Positions 27,516 through 36,662 of a stretch of 64,000 nt of DNA are shown here, one piece after another. The notes under the pieces were generated by a model. It was given only the letters and a program-made list of their open reading frames with translations. It was not told where the DNA came from and searched no databases. Where the stretch lies: positions 3,113,430-3,177,429 of the forward strand of contig NZ_KB889967.1 of assembly GCF_000372885.1 (NCBI RefSeq), read 5' to 3'. How positions within the stretch are numbered: the stretch's first letter is position 1; each line of letters starts with the position of its first letter. The stretch comes from Methyloversatilis thermotolerans (GTDB lineage: Bacteria > Pseudomonadota > Gammaproteobacteria > Burkholderiales > Rhodocyclaceae). A program made the translations under genes and the position numbers.

Positions 27516-29405
27516 ATGGATTTTCCGACTCGTTACGACGTGATCGTGATCGGTGGCGGCCACGCCGGCACCGAAGCCGCGCTCGCCGCTGCCCGGGTCG
27601 GTGTTCGTACCTTGCTGCTCACCCACAATATCGAAACCCTGGGTCAGATGTCCTGCAATCCGTCGATAGGCGGCATAGGCAAGGGCCATCTGGTGAAGGA
27701 AGTCGATGCGCTGGGTGGCGCCATGGCGCTGGCAACCGACGAAGCCGGCATCCAGTTCCGCATCCTGAATGCCAGCAAAGGACCGGCCGTTCGCGCCACG
27801 CGCGCCCAGGCCGACCGTGTGCTGTACAAGGCGGCCATCCGCGGCCGCCTGGAAAACCAGGCCTGTCTCGATCTGTTCCAGCAGGCGGCGGCCGATCTGA
27901 TCATGGAAGGTGACCGCGTGGCCGGTGTGGTGACCGAAGCCGGCATCCGCTTTCATGCACGGGCGGTCGTGCTCACCGCCGGCACCTTCCTGAACGGACG
28001 GGTGCACATCGGTCTGCAGAATCATTCGGCCGGCCGGGCAGGTGATCCTCCGGCCATCCGTCTTGCGGAAAAGCTGAAGGAGCTGGGCTTGCCTCAGGGC
28101 CGCCTCAAGACCGGCACGCCACCGCGCATCGATGGTCGCACGATCGACTATTCCGCGATGCAGCCGCAGCCGGGCGACGAACCGACGCCGGTGTTCAGCT
28201 TCATCGGCTCGCGTGCCATGCACCCGCGCCAGTTGCCGTGCTGGATCACGCACACGACTTCGCGTACCCACGACATCATCCGCGGCGGACTGGACCGTTC
28301 GCCGATGTATACCGGTGTGATCGAAGGGGTCGGACCGCGCTACTGCCCGAGCATCGAGGACAAGATCCACCGCTTCGCTGACCGCGACAGCCACAACATT
28401 TTCCTCGAACCGGAGGGCTTGACCACGCACGAGGTCTACCCGAACGGGATTTCGACCTCCTTGCCCTTCGATGTGCAGGTCGATCTGGTGCGCAGCATTC
28501 CCGGTCTCGAGAACGCGCACATCCTGCGTCCGGGTTATGCCATCGAGTACGACTACTACGATCCGCGCGGTCTGAAGTCCTCCCTGGAAACCCAGGCGAT
28601 AGGCGGACTGTTCTTCGCCGGCCAGATCAATGGCACGACCGGCTATGAAGAGGCGGCGGCGCAGGGTCTGCTGGCCGGGTTGAACGCAGCCCGCCAGACG
28701 CGGGATCTGGATCCCTGGTGCCCGCGTCGCGACGAGGCCTATCTGGGCGTACTGGTGGATGACCTGATCACGCGCGGCGTGTCCGAGCCCTACCGCATGT
28801 TCACATCGCGTGCCGAGTTCCGGCTCAGTCTGCGCGAGGACAACGCCGACCTGCGCCTGACCGCAATCGCGCGCGACATGGGTCTGATCAGCGACGAACG
28901 CTGGGATGCCTTCAACCGCAAGCGCGATGCCATCGCGGCCGAGGAACAGCGACTGCGCTCGACCTGGGTCCGTCCGGAAACGCTGCCGGCGGACGATGCG
29001 CTTCGCGTGCTCGGCAAAGCGATCGAGCGCGAGTACTCGCTGTTCGATCTGCTGCGCCGGCCCGATGTGAGCTACGCATCGCTGATGACCTTGCCGGGCG
29101 CGCCCGAGCCGGTGGATCACGCACAGGCCATCGAGCAGCTCGACATCCTGGCCAAGTACCAGGGATACATCGACCGGCAGCAGGACGAGGTCGACAAGCT
29201 GCGCGCCACCGAATCGTTGCGGCTGCCGGATGACCTGGACTACGCCGCCGTCGGCGGATTGTCGCGCGAGGTGCAGCAGAAGCTGGCCGCTCACCGACCG
29301 GAAACCCTGGGGCAGGCCTCACGCATCCAGGGCATCACCCCAGCCGCCATTTCGCTGCTGCTGGTGCATCTGAAGAAGCGCCAGGCCGTACGCAGCGTGG
29401 CCTGA
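27516..29405 (+). CDS. mnmG: tRNA modification enzyme MnmG (GidA)
   Basis: 629 residues, FAD-dependent partner of MnmE. N-terminal dinucleotide fold [21 protein letters not shown]; conserved [18 protein letters not shown]; second flavin region [24 protein letters not shown]-terminal helical domain for MnmE contact. Normal length. The start at 27516 gives the usual MDFPTRYDV; a frame upstream is open but non-family. Followed by rsmG after 55 bp, the usual order. Confidence 0.97.
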   Translation: MDFPTRYDVIVIGGGHAGTEAALAAARVGVRTLLLTHNIETLGQMSCNPSIGGIGKGHLVKEVDALGGAMALATDEAGIQFRILNASKGPAVRATRAQADRVLYKAAIRGRLENQACLDLFQQAAADLIMEGDRVAGVVTEAGIRFHARAVVLTAGTFLNGRVHIGLQNHSAGRAGDPPAIRLAEKLKELGLPQGRLKTGTPPRIDGRTIDYSAMQPQPGDEPTPVFSFIGSRAMHPRQLPCWITHTTSRTHDIIRGGLDRSPMYTGVIEGVGPRYCPSIEDKIHRFADRDSHNIFLEPEGLTTHEVYPNGISTSLPFDVQVDLVRSIPGLENAHILRPGYAIEYDYYDPRGLKSSLETQAIGGLFFAGQINGTTGYEEAAAQGLLAGLNAARQTRDLDPWCPRRDEAYLGVLVDDLITRGVSEPYRMFTSRAEFRLSLREDNADLRLTAIARDMGLISDERWDAFNRKRDAIAAEEQRLRSTWVRPETLPADDALRVLGKAIEREYSLFDLLRRPDVSYASLMTLPGAPEPVDHAQAIEQLDILAKYQGYIDRQQDEVDKLRATESLRLPDDLDYAAVGGLSREVQQKLAAHRPETLGQASRIQGITPAAISLLLVHLKKRQAVRSVA

Positions 29406-29460
29406 ACCTCTCCCGTTCCGGGCGACCGGACGGACCGAACCGAAGCTGTCTGGATCACGC

Positions 29461-30105
29461 ATGACCTTGCACACAGAACTCGAAACCGGCCTCGCCGAGC
29501 TGGACCTTGCTCTCGCCCCGTCCGCACGTGAGCGTCTTCTGCGCTACATTGCCCTGATGGCCAAGTGGAACGCGGTGTACAACCTGACCGCGATACGCGA
29601 GGAATCGCGCATGCTCACCCATCATCTGCTGGATGCGCTGTCGGTCGCCCGCTTCATTCCGGACGGCGCCCGTCTGGCCGATATCGGTTCCGGCGGGGGC
29701 GTGCCCGGCATACCGCTGGCCATCGCGCGCGCCGATATCGAGGTGCTGTCGATCGAACCGAATTCCAAGAAGGCTTCGTTCCAGCAGCAGGCACGCATCG
29801 ATCTGGCGATCGACAATTTCGAGGTGCAGACCGCGCGCGCCGAGCAGGTGAAACCGGATGCGTCGCAATTGCGCGACTTCGTGATTTCGCGCGCTTTCGG
29901 CGACCTGGCCGATTTCATCAAGGTGGCCGGCCATCTGCTCAAGCCGGATGGCCGCATGCTGGCGATGAAAGGCGTGTATCCGGACGAAGAGGTGCGCGCC
30001 ATCCCGGCCGGCTGGAAACTGTCACGCTCGGAGGAGCTGAAGGTGCCCGGCGTCGACGGCGCCCGTCACCTGCTCTGGCTGGCTCGCGAAGCCGCCACCG
30101 CCTGA
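29461..30105 (+). CDS. rsmG: 16S rRNA (guanine527-N7) methyltransferase
   Basis: 214 residues, SAM-dependent methylase of 16S G527. SAM motif ADIGSGGGVPGIPLAI, preceded by KWNAVYNLTAIRE and HHLLDALSV, all typical. Located between mnmG and parA as in most proteobacteria; parA starts 7 bp after its stop. Confidence 0.96.
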   Translation: MTLHTELETGLAELDLALAPSARERLLRYIALMAKWNAVYNLTAIREESRMLTHHLLDALSVARFIPDGARLADIGSGGGVPGIPLAIARADIEVLSIEPNSKKASFQQQARIDLAIDNFEVQTARAEQVKPDASQLRDFVISRAFGDLADFIKVAGHLLKPDGRMLAMKGVYPDEEVRAIPAGWKLSRSEELKVPGVDGARHLLWLAREAATA

Positions 30106-30112
30106 GCCCGCC

Positions 30113-30883
30113 ATGCCGCATATCTTCGCAGTCGCCAATCAGAAGGGTGGAGTGGGCAAGACGACCACCAGCGTCAATCTCGCCGCCGCCCTGGGCCAGG
30201 CCGGCCAGCGCACGCTGCTGGTCGATCTCGACCCGCAGGGCAATGCCACCATGGGTGCCGGCGTCGACAAACGCACCGTGAAAGCCAGCGTCTATCAGGT
30301 GCTGGTCGGCCTGTCGTCGCTGGCCGATGCGCGCGTCAGCAGCCCGCACAGCGGTCTGGACGTGCTGCCGGCCAACCGCGACCTCGCCGGTGCCGAGGTC
30401 GAACTGGTCGGGCTGGAGAACCGCGAAAACCGGCTGAAGAACGCCATCGCCGAACATGCGGCCGATTACGACTTCGTGCTCATAGACTGTCCGCCCAGCC
30501 TGAGCCTGCTTACGCTGAACGGCTTGTGCGCGGCGCATGGCGTCATCATTCCGATGCAGTGCGAGTATTACGCGCTGGAAGGCCTGTCCGACCTGGTGAA
30601 CACCATCAAGAAGGTGCACGCCAACCTGAACCGCGACCTGAAGATCATCGGTCTGCTGCGTGTCATGTTCGATCCGCGCAGCACCCTGTCGCAGCAGGTA
30701 TCGGCCCAGCTCGAATCACACTTCGGCGACAAGGTGTTCCGCACCCTGGTGCCGCGCAATGTACGGCTGGCGGAAGCGCCCAGCTACGGCATTCCGGGCG
30801 TGCTGTTCGACCGTGCCGCCAAGGGCGCGCAAGCCTACAACGCCTTCGCTCAGGAAATGATCGAGCGGGTGAAGGATTTCTGA
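30113..30883 (+). CDS. parA: Chromosome partitioning ATPase ParA (Soj)
   Basis: 256 residues. Deviant Walker A NQKGGVGKTTTSVNLAAAL at residues 9-27 and DCPPSLSLLTLNGL are clear. It forms ATP-dependent dimers on DNA that move ParB-parS complexes. Size and place are those of the chromosomal type, without an N-terminal HTH. parB follows after 34 bp. Confidence 0.97.
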   Translation: MPHIFAVANQKGGVGKTTTSVNLAAALGQAGQRTLLVDLDPQGNATMGAGVDKRTVKASVYQVLVGLSSLADARVSSPHSGLDVLPANRDLAGAEVELVGLENRENRLKNAIAEHAADYDFVLIDCPPSLSLLTLNGLCAAHGVIIPMQCEYYALEGLSDLVNTIKKVHANLNRDLKIIGLLRVMFDPRSTLSQQVSAQLESHFGDKVFRTLVPRNVRLAEAPSYGIPGVLFDRAAKGAQAYNAFAQEMIERVKDF

Positions 30884-30917
30884 ACCCGCCCGCCACCCCA
30901 CACTTGCCAGAACAACC

Positions 30918-31775
30918 ATGACTCCTCCCAAACTCAAGGGCCTGGGCCGCGGCCTCGATGCGCTGCTGGCCGGCAATTCCGGCGAAGCTGCCCACAGCGG
31001 CGAACTGCGCACGCTGGATGTGGGCTTGCTGCAGCCAGGAAAGTACCAGCCGCGCACCCGCATGGATCCGGGTTCGCTGGAGGAACTGGCCGAATCGATC
31101 AAGGCGCAGGGGCTGATGCAGCCCGTCATCGTGCGCGGCATAGGTGGCGGCCGCTTCGAAATCATTGCCGGCGAACGCCGCTGGCGTGCCGCGCAGATCG
31201 CCGGCCTGAGCGAGGTACAGGCACTGGTCCGCGACATTCCGGATGACGCCGCACTGGCCATGAGCCTGATCGAGAACATCCAGCGCGAGGACCTGAATCC
31301 GCTGGAAGAGGCGGCCGGCGTGCAGCGCCTGATCGACGAATTCGGCATGACGCACGAACAGGCGGCCAACGCGATCGGCCGATCGCGTTCCGCCACCACC
31401 AATCTGCTGCGTCTGCTGCAACTGGCCGAGCCGGTACAGGAACAACTGGTGACCGGCGACCTGGATATGGGTCACGCGAGAGCGCTGCTCAGCCTGCCCA
31501 AGGGTGACCAGATCGCGCTCGCCAATCGCGTCGTCGCGCAGGGCCTGACCGTGCGCGACACCGAAAAGCTGGTCGCCCGCGGTGGACTGGCGGAGCAGGG
31601 CGTCAGGGCCAGAGCCGAGCCGTCGCGCGATCTGGCACGGCTGGAAGAAGAACTGTCCGATGCGATAGGCGCGCCGGTGTCGATTTCGGCAAATGCCCGC
31701 GGCGCCGGCAAGCTCAGCATCCGCTTCTCCGATCTTGACCAGCTCGATGGCCTGATCGCCCGCCTGCGCGGCTGA
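30918..31775 (+). CDS. parB: Chromosome partitioning protein ParB (Spo0J)
   Basis: 285 residues. An N-terminal basic start (KLKGLGRGLDALL) is the ParA-contact region; the CTP-binding ParB domain shows PVIVRG, GERRWRAAQIAGL and ENIQREDLNPLEEA; a helix-turn-helix (THEQAANAIGRSRSATTNLLRLL) reads parS; the C-terminus dimerises. Two parS sites are within 5 kb upstream. Confidence 0.97.
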   Translation: MTPPKLKGLGRGLDALLAGNSGEAAHSGELRTLDVGLLQPGKYQPRTRMDPGSLEELAESIKAQGLMQPVIVRGIGGGRFEIIAGERRWRAAQIAGLSEVQALVRDIPDDAALAMSLIENIQREDLNPLEEAAGVQRLIDEFGMTHEQAANAIGRSRSATTNLLRLLQLAEPVQEQLVTGDLDMGHARALLSLPKGDQIALANRVVAQGLTVRDTEKLVARGGLAEQGVRARAEPSRDLARLEEELSDAIGAPVSISANARGAGKLSIRFSDLDQLDGLIARLRG

Positions 31776-31799
31776 CCGCGACCGGCGCCAGGTTGTGCA

Positions 31800-31985
31800 G
31801 GAGCGAGCGCAGCTCGCGATCCACCCGCGAACGAGGCCTGCGGCCCGTAGAAACCGCTGACCCTCACCCGGCGCTGCGCGCCACCCTCTCCCGCTGATGC
31901 GGGCGAGCGGGCTTGCGCGCGATACAGCCAGGAACGAAGCCAGCGGCCTTCAAATGCCGCATAGCGACCTGCGGTCGCTCCTGAA
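31800..31985. repeat. Cluster of REP-like palindromes after parB
   Basis: The parB-cobS gap carries at least three copies of a GGAGCG-n-GC palindrome: GGAGCGAGCGCAGCTCGCGAT at 31800-31820 in one orientation (21 bp, not fully symmetric), a variant with GAGCGGGCTTGCGCGCGAT ending at 31923, and an inverted copy (AGCGACCTGCGGTCGCTCC) around 31965-31985. A linked motif GGAGCCGGGGTGTGGTG follows at 32008-32024. The same pair occurs near 3.33 kb. No gene is seen here. Confidence 0.6.
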
Positions 31986-32031
31986 ACAGCTCGCCCAAAC
32001 CGCGAACGGAGCCGGGGTGTGGTGTGCGGGC

Positions 32032-32799
32032 TCAGCCCGGACGCATGCACAGCGCGATGTACACGGCCACTTCGGCCAGTTGTTGCGTCGCCCCCAGACA
32101 GTCGCCGGTATAGCCGCCGATGCGGCGCTGGAAATGACGGGCGGCCGCGACGGTGGCGAGCACCGCGAGGGCGATCACTGCGACGATCTGCCATGGCGCG
32201 AGCAGCGCCAGCGGTGCGAGTCCGCACAGCGCCGCCCACACCATGCCGCCACCGGACAGCCGGACCGCCAGCGGTTTGGCACGCGATACGCCGTCCGGGT
32301 CCTCGTCGCGCGCGTAGCGCATCGTGAAGATGAGGACGGTGGCGCACAGGCGCGACACGGGGTGGGCGACCAGAAGCGCCAGCATCGCGCTCGCCAGTGG
32401 CATCGACGACAGCGCCACCATCTTTGCCGCCAGCATGATCACCAGACCCATGGCGCCATAGGCGCCGATGCGCGAATCTTTCATGATGGTCAGGATCTGA
32501 TCGCGCGTCCATCCGCCGCCGAAGCCGTCGCACACATCGGCCCAGCCGTCCTCGTGGAAGCCGCCGGTCAGACGTAGGGTGGCCGCGGTGGACAGCACGA
32601 CTGCCAGCGCCGCCGGCAGCCACTGGCCGGTGACCCACAGCACCGCCGCTGCCACCGCGCCGACCAGCAGGCCGACTGCCGGAAACCAGCGCGCGCAGGC
32701 ATTCATGATGTCGGTGGACCAACCGACCCAGGCCGGCACCGGCAGGCGTGTGAAGTAGCGAAGCGCATTGAAGAACAGTTCAAGTTCGCGGCGCATCAT
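32032..32799 (-). CDS. cobS: Adenosylcobinamide-GDP ribazoletransferase (cobalamin synthase)
   Basis: 255 residues, membrane enzyme joining adenosylcobinamide-GDP to alpha-ribazole, the last assembly step of vitamin B12. Family marks: ALRYFTRLPVP near the start and TGGFHEDGWADVCDGFGGG, with metal-binding D/E residues, and several hydrophobic helices. MM at 32799 fits the family start; an upstream in-frame ATG at 32826 is possible. Follows cobT with an 84-bp gap; alpha-ribazole phosphatase is not present between them. Confidence 0.92.
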   Translation of the reverse strand: MMRRELELFFNALRYFTRLPVPAWVGWSTDIMNACARWFPAVGLLVGAVAAAVLWVTGQWLPAALAVVLSTAATLRLTGGFHEDGWADVCDGFGGGWTRDQILTIMKDSRIGAYGAMGLVIMLAAKMVALSSMPLASAMLALLVAHPVSRLCATVLIFTMRYARDEDPDGVSRAKPLAVRLSGGGMVWAALCGLAPLALLAPWQIVAVIALAVLATVAAARHFQRRIGGYTGDCLGATQQLAEVAVYIALCMRPG

Positions 32800-32883
32800 G
32801 CGTCCGTCACCCGCGAGCAGGCGCAAAGGAGGCGGCCGGCAGGCCCTGCACTGCGCCCATCGCTACCATGCGCGCAGTGCGGT

Positions 32884-33948
32884 TCACGCCTTCGATACTC
32901 CGGCCGACTCGAAGCTCGCCATATCGCGCAGGATGGCTGCCGCGGATCGCACCAGCGGCCAGGCGAGCGCGGCGCCGGTACCTTCGCCCAGGCGCAGATC
33001 CAGATCCAGCAAGGGCTGCACCTGCATGTGGGACAGTTGTATCGCATGGCCGCGTTCCTGCGAGCGATGCGAAAACACGCAGTAATGGCGCAGCGCGGGC
33101 GCATGGGCGCAGCCCACCAGTGCCGCGGCCGAACTGATGAAACCATCGACCAGCAGCAGCATGCGCGACTGTGCGGCGGCCAGCATGGCGCCCACCATGG
33201 TGGCGATCTCGAAGCCGCCGAAGGCGGCAAGCACCGACCACGCTTCGCGCTCGCCTCGATAGCCATCGGCCAGCGCAGCCAGCACGCGCTTCTTTTCGGC
33301 CAGCGCAGCGTCGTCGAGACCGGTACCACGGCCGACGCAATCGTCCATGGCGACACCGGTCAGCAGATGGGTGAGCAGCGATGCCGACGCGGTATTGCCT
33401 ATGCCCATCTCCCCGAAACCGAGCACGCGCACCCCCTGCGCCGCGAGCCCGCGTGCGAAGTCTGCGCCATTCGACAGCGCGCGGGCGCATTCGCTGTCCT
33501 GCATGGCCGGACCGTCGAACCAGCTCGCGGTGCCATGGCCCACTTTGCAGGCCAGCAGTCCGGGGCGCGTGCCGAAATCATGCGCCACGCCGCAGTCCGC
33601 CACATGCAGCGCGAGGCCGGCTTCACGTGCCAGCACATTGATCGCGGCACCGCCGGCCAGAAAGTTCTCCACCATCTGCCAGGTCACATCCGCCGGATAG
33701 GCAGACAGCCCGCGCCCGCGTGCATCGCGCAGCGCGCCGTGATCGCCGGCGCATACCAGCAGGTGACCGGTGCCGGGTTCCGGCACCAGCGTGCCGAATA
33801 CCTGTCCGATCTGCAGCGCCAGCGACTCCAGTCTGCCCAGCGATCCGACCGGTTTGGTCTTGCCGTCGAGACAGGCTTGCAGCGCCGGACCGAGGTCGGG
33901 CGCGGGTGGGTCGAGAGCGAAGTGCGGAAGGGCAGGGCGGGATGACAT
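32884..33948 (-). CDS. cobT: Nicotinate-nucleotide-dimethylbenzimidazole phosphoribosyltransferase
   Basis: 354 residues, makes alpha-ribazole phosphate for the lower ligand of B12. Recognised from [55 protein letters not shown] and [18 protein letters not shown]. Catalytic glutamate expected near the C-terminus ([14 protein letters not shown]). ATG at 33948 gives normal length. Divergent from an EamA permease; the 88-bp gap is too short for a cobalamin riboswitch and none was seen. Confidence 0.95.
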   Translation of the reverse strand: MSSRPALPHFALDPPAPDLGPALQACLDGKTKPVGSLGRLESLALQIGQVFGTLVPEPGTGHLLVCAGDHGALRDARGRGLSAYPADVTWQMVENFLAGGAAINVLAREAGLALHVADCGVAHDFGTRPGLLACKVGHGTASWFDGPAMQDSECARALSNGADFARGLAAQGVRVLGFGEMGIGNTASASLLTHLLTGVAMDDCVGRGTGLDDAALAEKKRVLAALADGYRGEREAWSVLAAFGGFEIATMVGAMLAAAQSRMLLLVDGFISSAAALVGCAHAPALRHYCVFSHRSQERGHAIQLSHMQVQPLLDLDLRLGEGTGAALAWPLVRSAAAILRDMASFESAGVSKA

Positions 33949-34036
33949 GGCGTGCCGGAGTGTGGAGCAGGCCGCGAGTGTAGCCGGCCGGCCGGGGTCC
34001 GGCGACAATGGCACTTCTCGCCATCCAACCGCCGCC

Positions 34037-34924
34037 GTGCGCGTACGACTCGAATTTCTCTTCCTGGCGCTGATCTGGGGCGCATCCTTCGTGCTCTATC
34101 GCGTGGCGATACCGGAACTGGGCCTTCCGCTGACCGTTGCGCTGCGGCTGTCGCTGGCCGCCGCCGCCTTGATTGCGGTATTCGGCTGGCCGCTCCGGCA
34201 GATCGCGCGCGACGACATCGGCCGTGTCCTGCCCTGGTTGCTGCTGGCCGGCGCCGGCAGCACCGCACTGCCATTCGCGCTGTTCGCCGAAACGGTCATG
34301 CGCTCAAGCGCCGGTTTCGCCGCTGTGCTGAATGCCACCTCGCCGCTGTTTTCCGCCCTGCTCGGCATCTTCATCTGGCGCGAGACGGTGTCGCGCGGCA
34401 AGGCTTTCGGGCTGCTGCTCGGCTTCGCCGGCGTGGCGATGCTCACCGCGCTGCGCGAAACCGGTCCGCTGCGCGTGGGCCTGGACGCAGTGGGACTGGG
34501 CCTCGCCGGTGCCGCGTCCTACGGTCTGTGCGTGCAGCTCGTACGGCGCCGCCTGCATGCCCTGCCATCGTCGTCGGTGGCCACCGCCTTCTCTCTGGTT
34601 GGCGCGCTGCTGCTGTTGCCGTGGGCACTCATCGATCCGCCGCCAGTCATGCCGTCGCCGCGGGCGCTGGTGGCGGTCGCAGTACTCGGGCTGGTATCGA
34701 CCGCACTGGCCAATTTCATGTATTTCCGGCTGGTCAGGCTGATGGGCGCCACACAGGCGCTCAGCGTGACTTTCCTGATCCCGCCCTTTGCCATGCTGTG
34801 GGGCCATCTGCTGTTCGACGAATGGCCCACGCTGGCCATGCTGGGCAGCACCGCCATCATCCTGATCGGCACCGCGCTCAGCGTCGGAGGGGCGCGGAAC
34901 CGCCGCGCGCCGGACCGGTCCTGA
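34037..34924 (+). CDS. EamA/DMT-family permease
   Basis: 295 residues with ten predicted helices in two EamA repeats ([18 protein letters not shown] at the start; [21 protein letters not shown] in the second). The start is a GTG at 34037, placed because the first helix begins four residues later; a longer frame upstream overlaps cobT on the other strand. Substrate unknown. Not closely similar to the permease near 2 kb beyond the shared fold. Confidence 0.85.
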   Translation: MRVRLEFLFLALIWGASFVLYRVAIPELGLPLTVALRLSLAAAALIAVFGWPLRQIARDDIGRVLPWLLLAGAGSTALPFALFAETVMRSSAGFAAVLNATSPLFSALLGIFIWRETVSRGKAFGLLLGFAGVAMLTALRETGPLRVGLDAVGLGLAGAASYGLCVQLVRRRLHALPSSSVATAFSLVGALLLLPWALIDPPPVMPSPRALVAVAVLGLVSTALANFMYFRLVRLMGATQALSVTFLIPPFAMLWGHLLFDEWPTLAMLGSTAIILIGTALSVGGARNRRAPDRS

Positions 34925-35115
34925 GACATGTTGTCGCACGGGGTCAACGCAGGCCTTGTTCGCGCCGTTATACGAGTCAGCCAGCACAGCCAGCCCCTTG
35001 TAGACCGGCGTCGCCTGGCATAGACTCGCAAGCCGCGCAGCAGCGCCAGTCAGCACGGTCGGCGAGCCACGCGACTACCGTTGTCGGACCTTTCAAAACA
35101 CCATCGAGGACACTC

Positions 35116-35445
35116 ATGAAAGCACTGATTTCCGCCGTCGTCTGTGCTGCCGCGCTTGCGGCAGCCCCGGCTTTCGCCAGCAAGGATCTCGCCACGGCCA
35201 AGGGCTGTCTGGCCTGTCATTCGCAGGGTGCGGACACCAAGATCGGTCCGGGCTATGCGGCCGTCGCCAAGAAGTACGCCGGCCAGAAGGATGCCGTGGG
35301 CAAGCTGGCCGCCTTCATCCGCGCCGGCACGCCGGCGGGCGCAAAGACCATCTGGGGTGGCCCGATGCCGATGCCGGCACAGGCCCAGGTTTCCGAAGCC
35401 GACGCCAAGACCCTGGCGGCATGGGTGCTCGCCGGCGCCAAGTGA
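35116..35445 (+). CDS. Class I c-type cytochrome
   Basis: 109 residues, exported electron carrier. Signal peptide residues 1-21 (AAAPAFA), single haem motif CLACH at 31-35, and a Met-rich stretch GPMPMP that supplies the axial methionine, as in the c551/c552 group. GAGGA about 7 bp upstream fixes the ATG. Stands alone with a strong terminator after it, so it is probably monocistronic. Redox partners unknown. Confidence 0.93.
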   Translation: MKALISAVVCAAALAAAPAFASKDLATAKGCLACHSQGADTKIGPGYAAVAKKYAGQKDAVGKLAAFIRAGTPAGAKTIWGGPMPMPAQAQVSEADAKTLAAWVLAGAK

Positions 35446-35467
35446 TCGACGCGGCGCGCCCGGTCCG

Positions 35468-35495
35468 AAGCCGGTCCCCAGGGACCGGCTTTTTT
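35468..35495 (+). terminator. Rho-independent terminator after cytochrome c
   Basis: AAGCCGGTCCC - CA - GGGACCGGCTT, an 11-bp perfect stem followed by T5. 22 bp after the stop. Confidence 0.92.
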
Positions 35496-35607
35496 GTTTC
35501 CGGGATCTGAAATACGGTATTCCGTCACGGCTATTCTGCGGCAAACTGTGCATCAGAAGCGCCTAGACTCATGCGCGACCACATCCTTCGACGGACGGAC
35601 ATCGACC

Positions 35608-36552
35608 ATGAGCGCCTTGCAAGACTCCCTCCCGCACGCCCGTACCCGGTACGGCAAGCAGGTCACCGAATCGATACAGCAGACGCGCGTGCGCTATGTC
35701 GTGCTGTGTGTCGCGGCGATCGCCACCCCCTTCATCTATCCGCCGACCTGGCCGCTCGTGCTGCTGGCGCTGGCCAGCTACGCGATACGCATGTTCGGTG
35801 TCGAAGGCATCTACCACCGCTATTTCTCGCACCGTGCGTTCCGCTGCTCGCGTCCGGTGCAGTTCATCCTGGCGGTGATCGCTTCGCAGTGCGGACAGCA
35901 TGGGCCGCTGTGGTGGGCGTCGGTACATCGCCACCATCACCAGAATGTCGAACGCCCGGACGACCCCATTTCACCGCGCCAGCATGGCCTGTTCCATTCG
36001 CATGTCGGTTGGGTGTGGTGCGAGCGTTACAAGGACACCGATCTGGACCGCGTGCCCGACTTCGCGCGCTACCCGGAAATCCTGTGGGTGAACAAGCACT
36101 ACACCCTGCTCATGCTGGCCGGTGCTGCGCTGATCTGGGGCCTGGCCGAAACGGGCGCCTTCGGTTCCTCGGTGACCGGCGGGGCGGCACTGATGTGGGG
36201 CTTCTTCCTGCCCACCGCGCTCGGCGTCCAGACCGTGTCGCTGGTCAATTCAGTCGGCCATTTCCGTTTCCTGCCGGGCGGCTACCGCCGCTTCGATACC
36301 GATGACGATTCGGTCAACCGCCCGCTGCTTGCCCTGTTCACCTTCGGCGGCGGCTGGCACAACAACCATCATCGCTACGGGGCAAGCGCCCGCGCCGGCT
36401 TTGCCTGGTATGAGATCGACATCACTTATTACATCCTGCGCCTGCTTGCCGCGCTCGGCATCATCCACGATCTGCGCGACCGTCTGCCCGATGACGTGAT
36501 CGAAGAAGGGCGTCTGGGCGGCATGCTGGGAGCACGCCGCATCGGTCGATGA
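35608..36552 (+). CDS. Membrane acyl-CoA/fatty acid desaturase
   Basis: 314 residues. Three histidine boxes of the delta-9 type bind the di-iron centre: HRYFSH, HRHHH and HNNHH, separated by hydrophobic helices. It would introduce a double bond into acyl chains of membrane lipids. Start at ATG 35608; the frame is open to 35494, but that reaches into the upstream terminator. Regulation unknown; a cold- or fluidity-response promoter could lie in 35496-35607. Confidence 0.92.
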   Translation: MSALQDSLPHARTRYGKQVTESIQQTRVRYVVLCVAAIATPFIYPPTWPLVLLALASYAIRMFGVEGIYHRYFSHRAFRCSRPVQFILAVIASQCGQHGPLWWASVHRHHHQNVERPDDPISPRQHGLFHSHVGWVWCERYKDTDLDRVPDFARYPEILWVNKHYTLLMLAGAALIWGLAETGAFGSSVTGGAALMWGFFLPTALGVQTVSLVNSVGHFRFLPGGYRRFDTDDDSVNRPLLALFTFGGGWHNNHHRYGASARAGFAWYEIDITYYILRLLAALGIIHDLRDRLPDDVIEEGRLGGMLGARRIGR

Positions 36553-36597
36553 GCGGCCGCTTCGCAGAGCGTTGAAATTGACGCTCCGCGCGGCCGC
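36553..36597. repeat. Nested inverted repeat after desaturase
   Basis: GCGGCCGC at 36553-36560 pairs with GCGGCCGC at 36590-36597, and inside them GAGCGT/ACGCTC (36567-36572, 36581-36586) close an 8-nt loop. It begins at the base after the stop. There is no T-run, so it may protect the 3' end or help Rho-dependent ending. Confidence 0.5.
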
Positions 36598-36624
36598 CCG
36601 CAAAATCCGGGACTGAACAGTCTT

Positions 36625-36644
36625 CACGGGTCGGCCGACCCGTG
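36625..36644. promoter_or_regulatory. Perfect 20-bp palindrome upstream of the ABC binding-protein gene
   Basis: CACGGGTCGG/CCGACCCGTG with no spacer, ending 18 bp before the binding-protein ATG. A smaller inverted repeat (GACT-4 nt-AGTC) lies at 36611-36622. It could be an operator for a dimeric regulator or a leader hairpin. Confidence 0.5.
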
Positions 36645-36662
36645 TCCATTGCGGAGAGATCG

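Noticed and set aside
27516-31775. parA/parB region as plasmid-type partition genes
   Set aside because: Gene order mnmG-rsmG-parA-parB near dnaA and the lack of an N-terminal HTH in ParA mark the chromosomal type.
33949-34036. Cobalamin riboswitch before cobT
   Set aside because: The gap is only 88 bp and shows no B12-box-like sequence; B12 riboswitches are about 200 nt.
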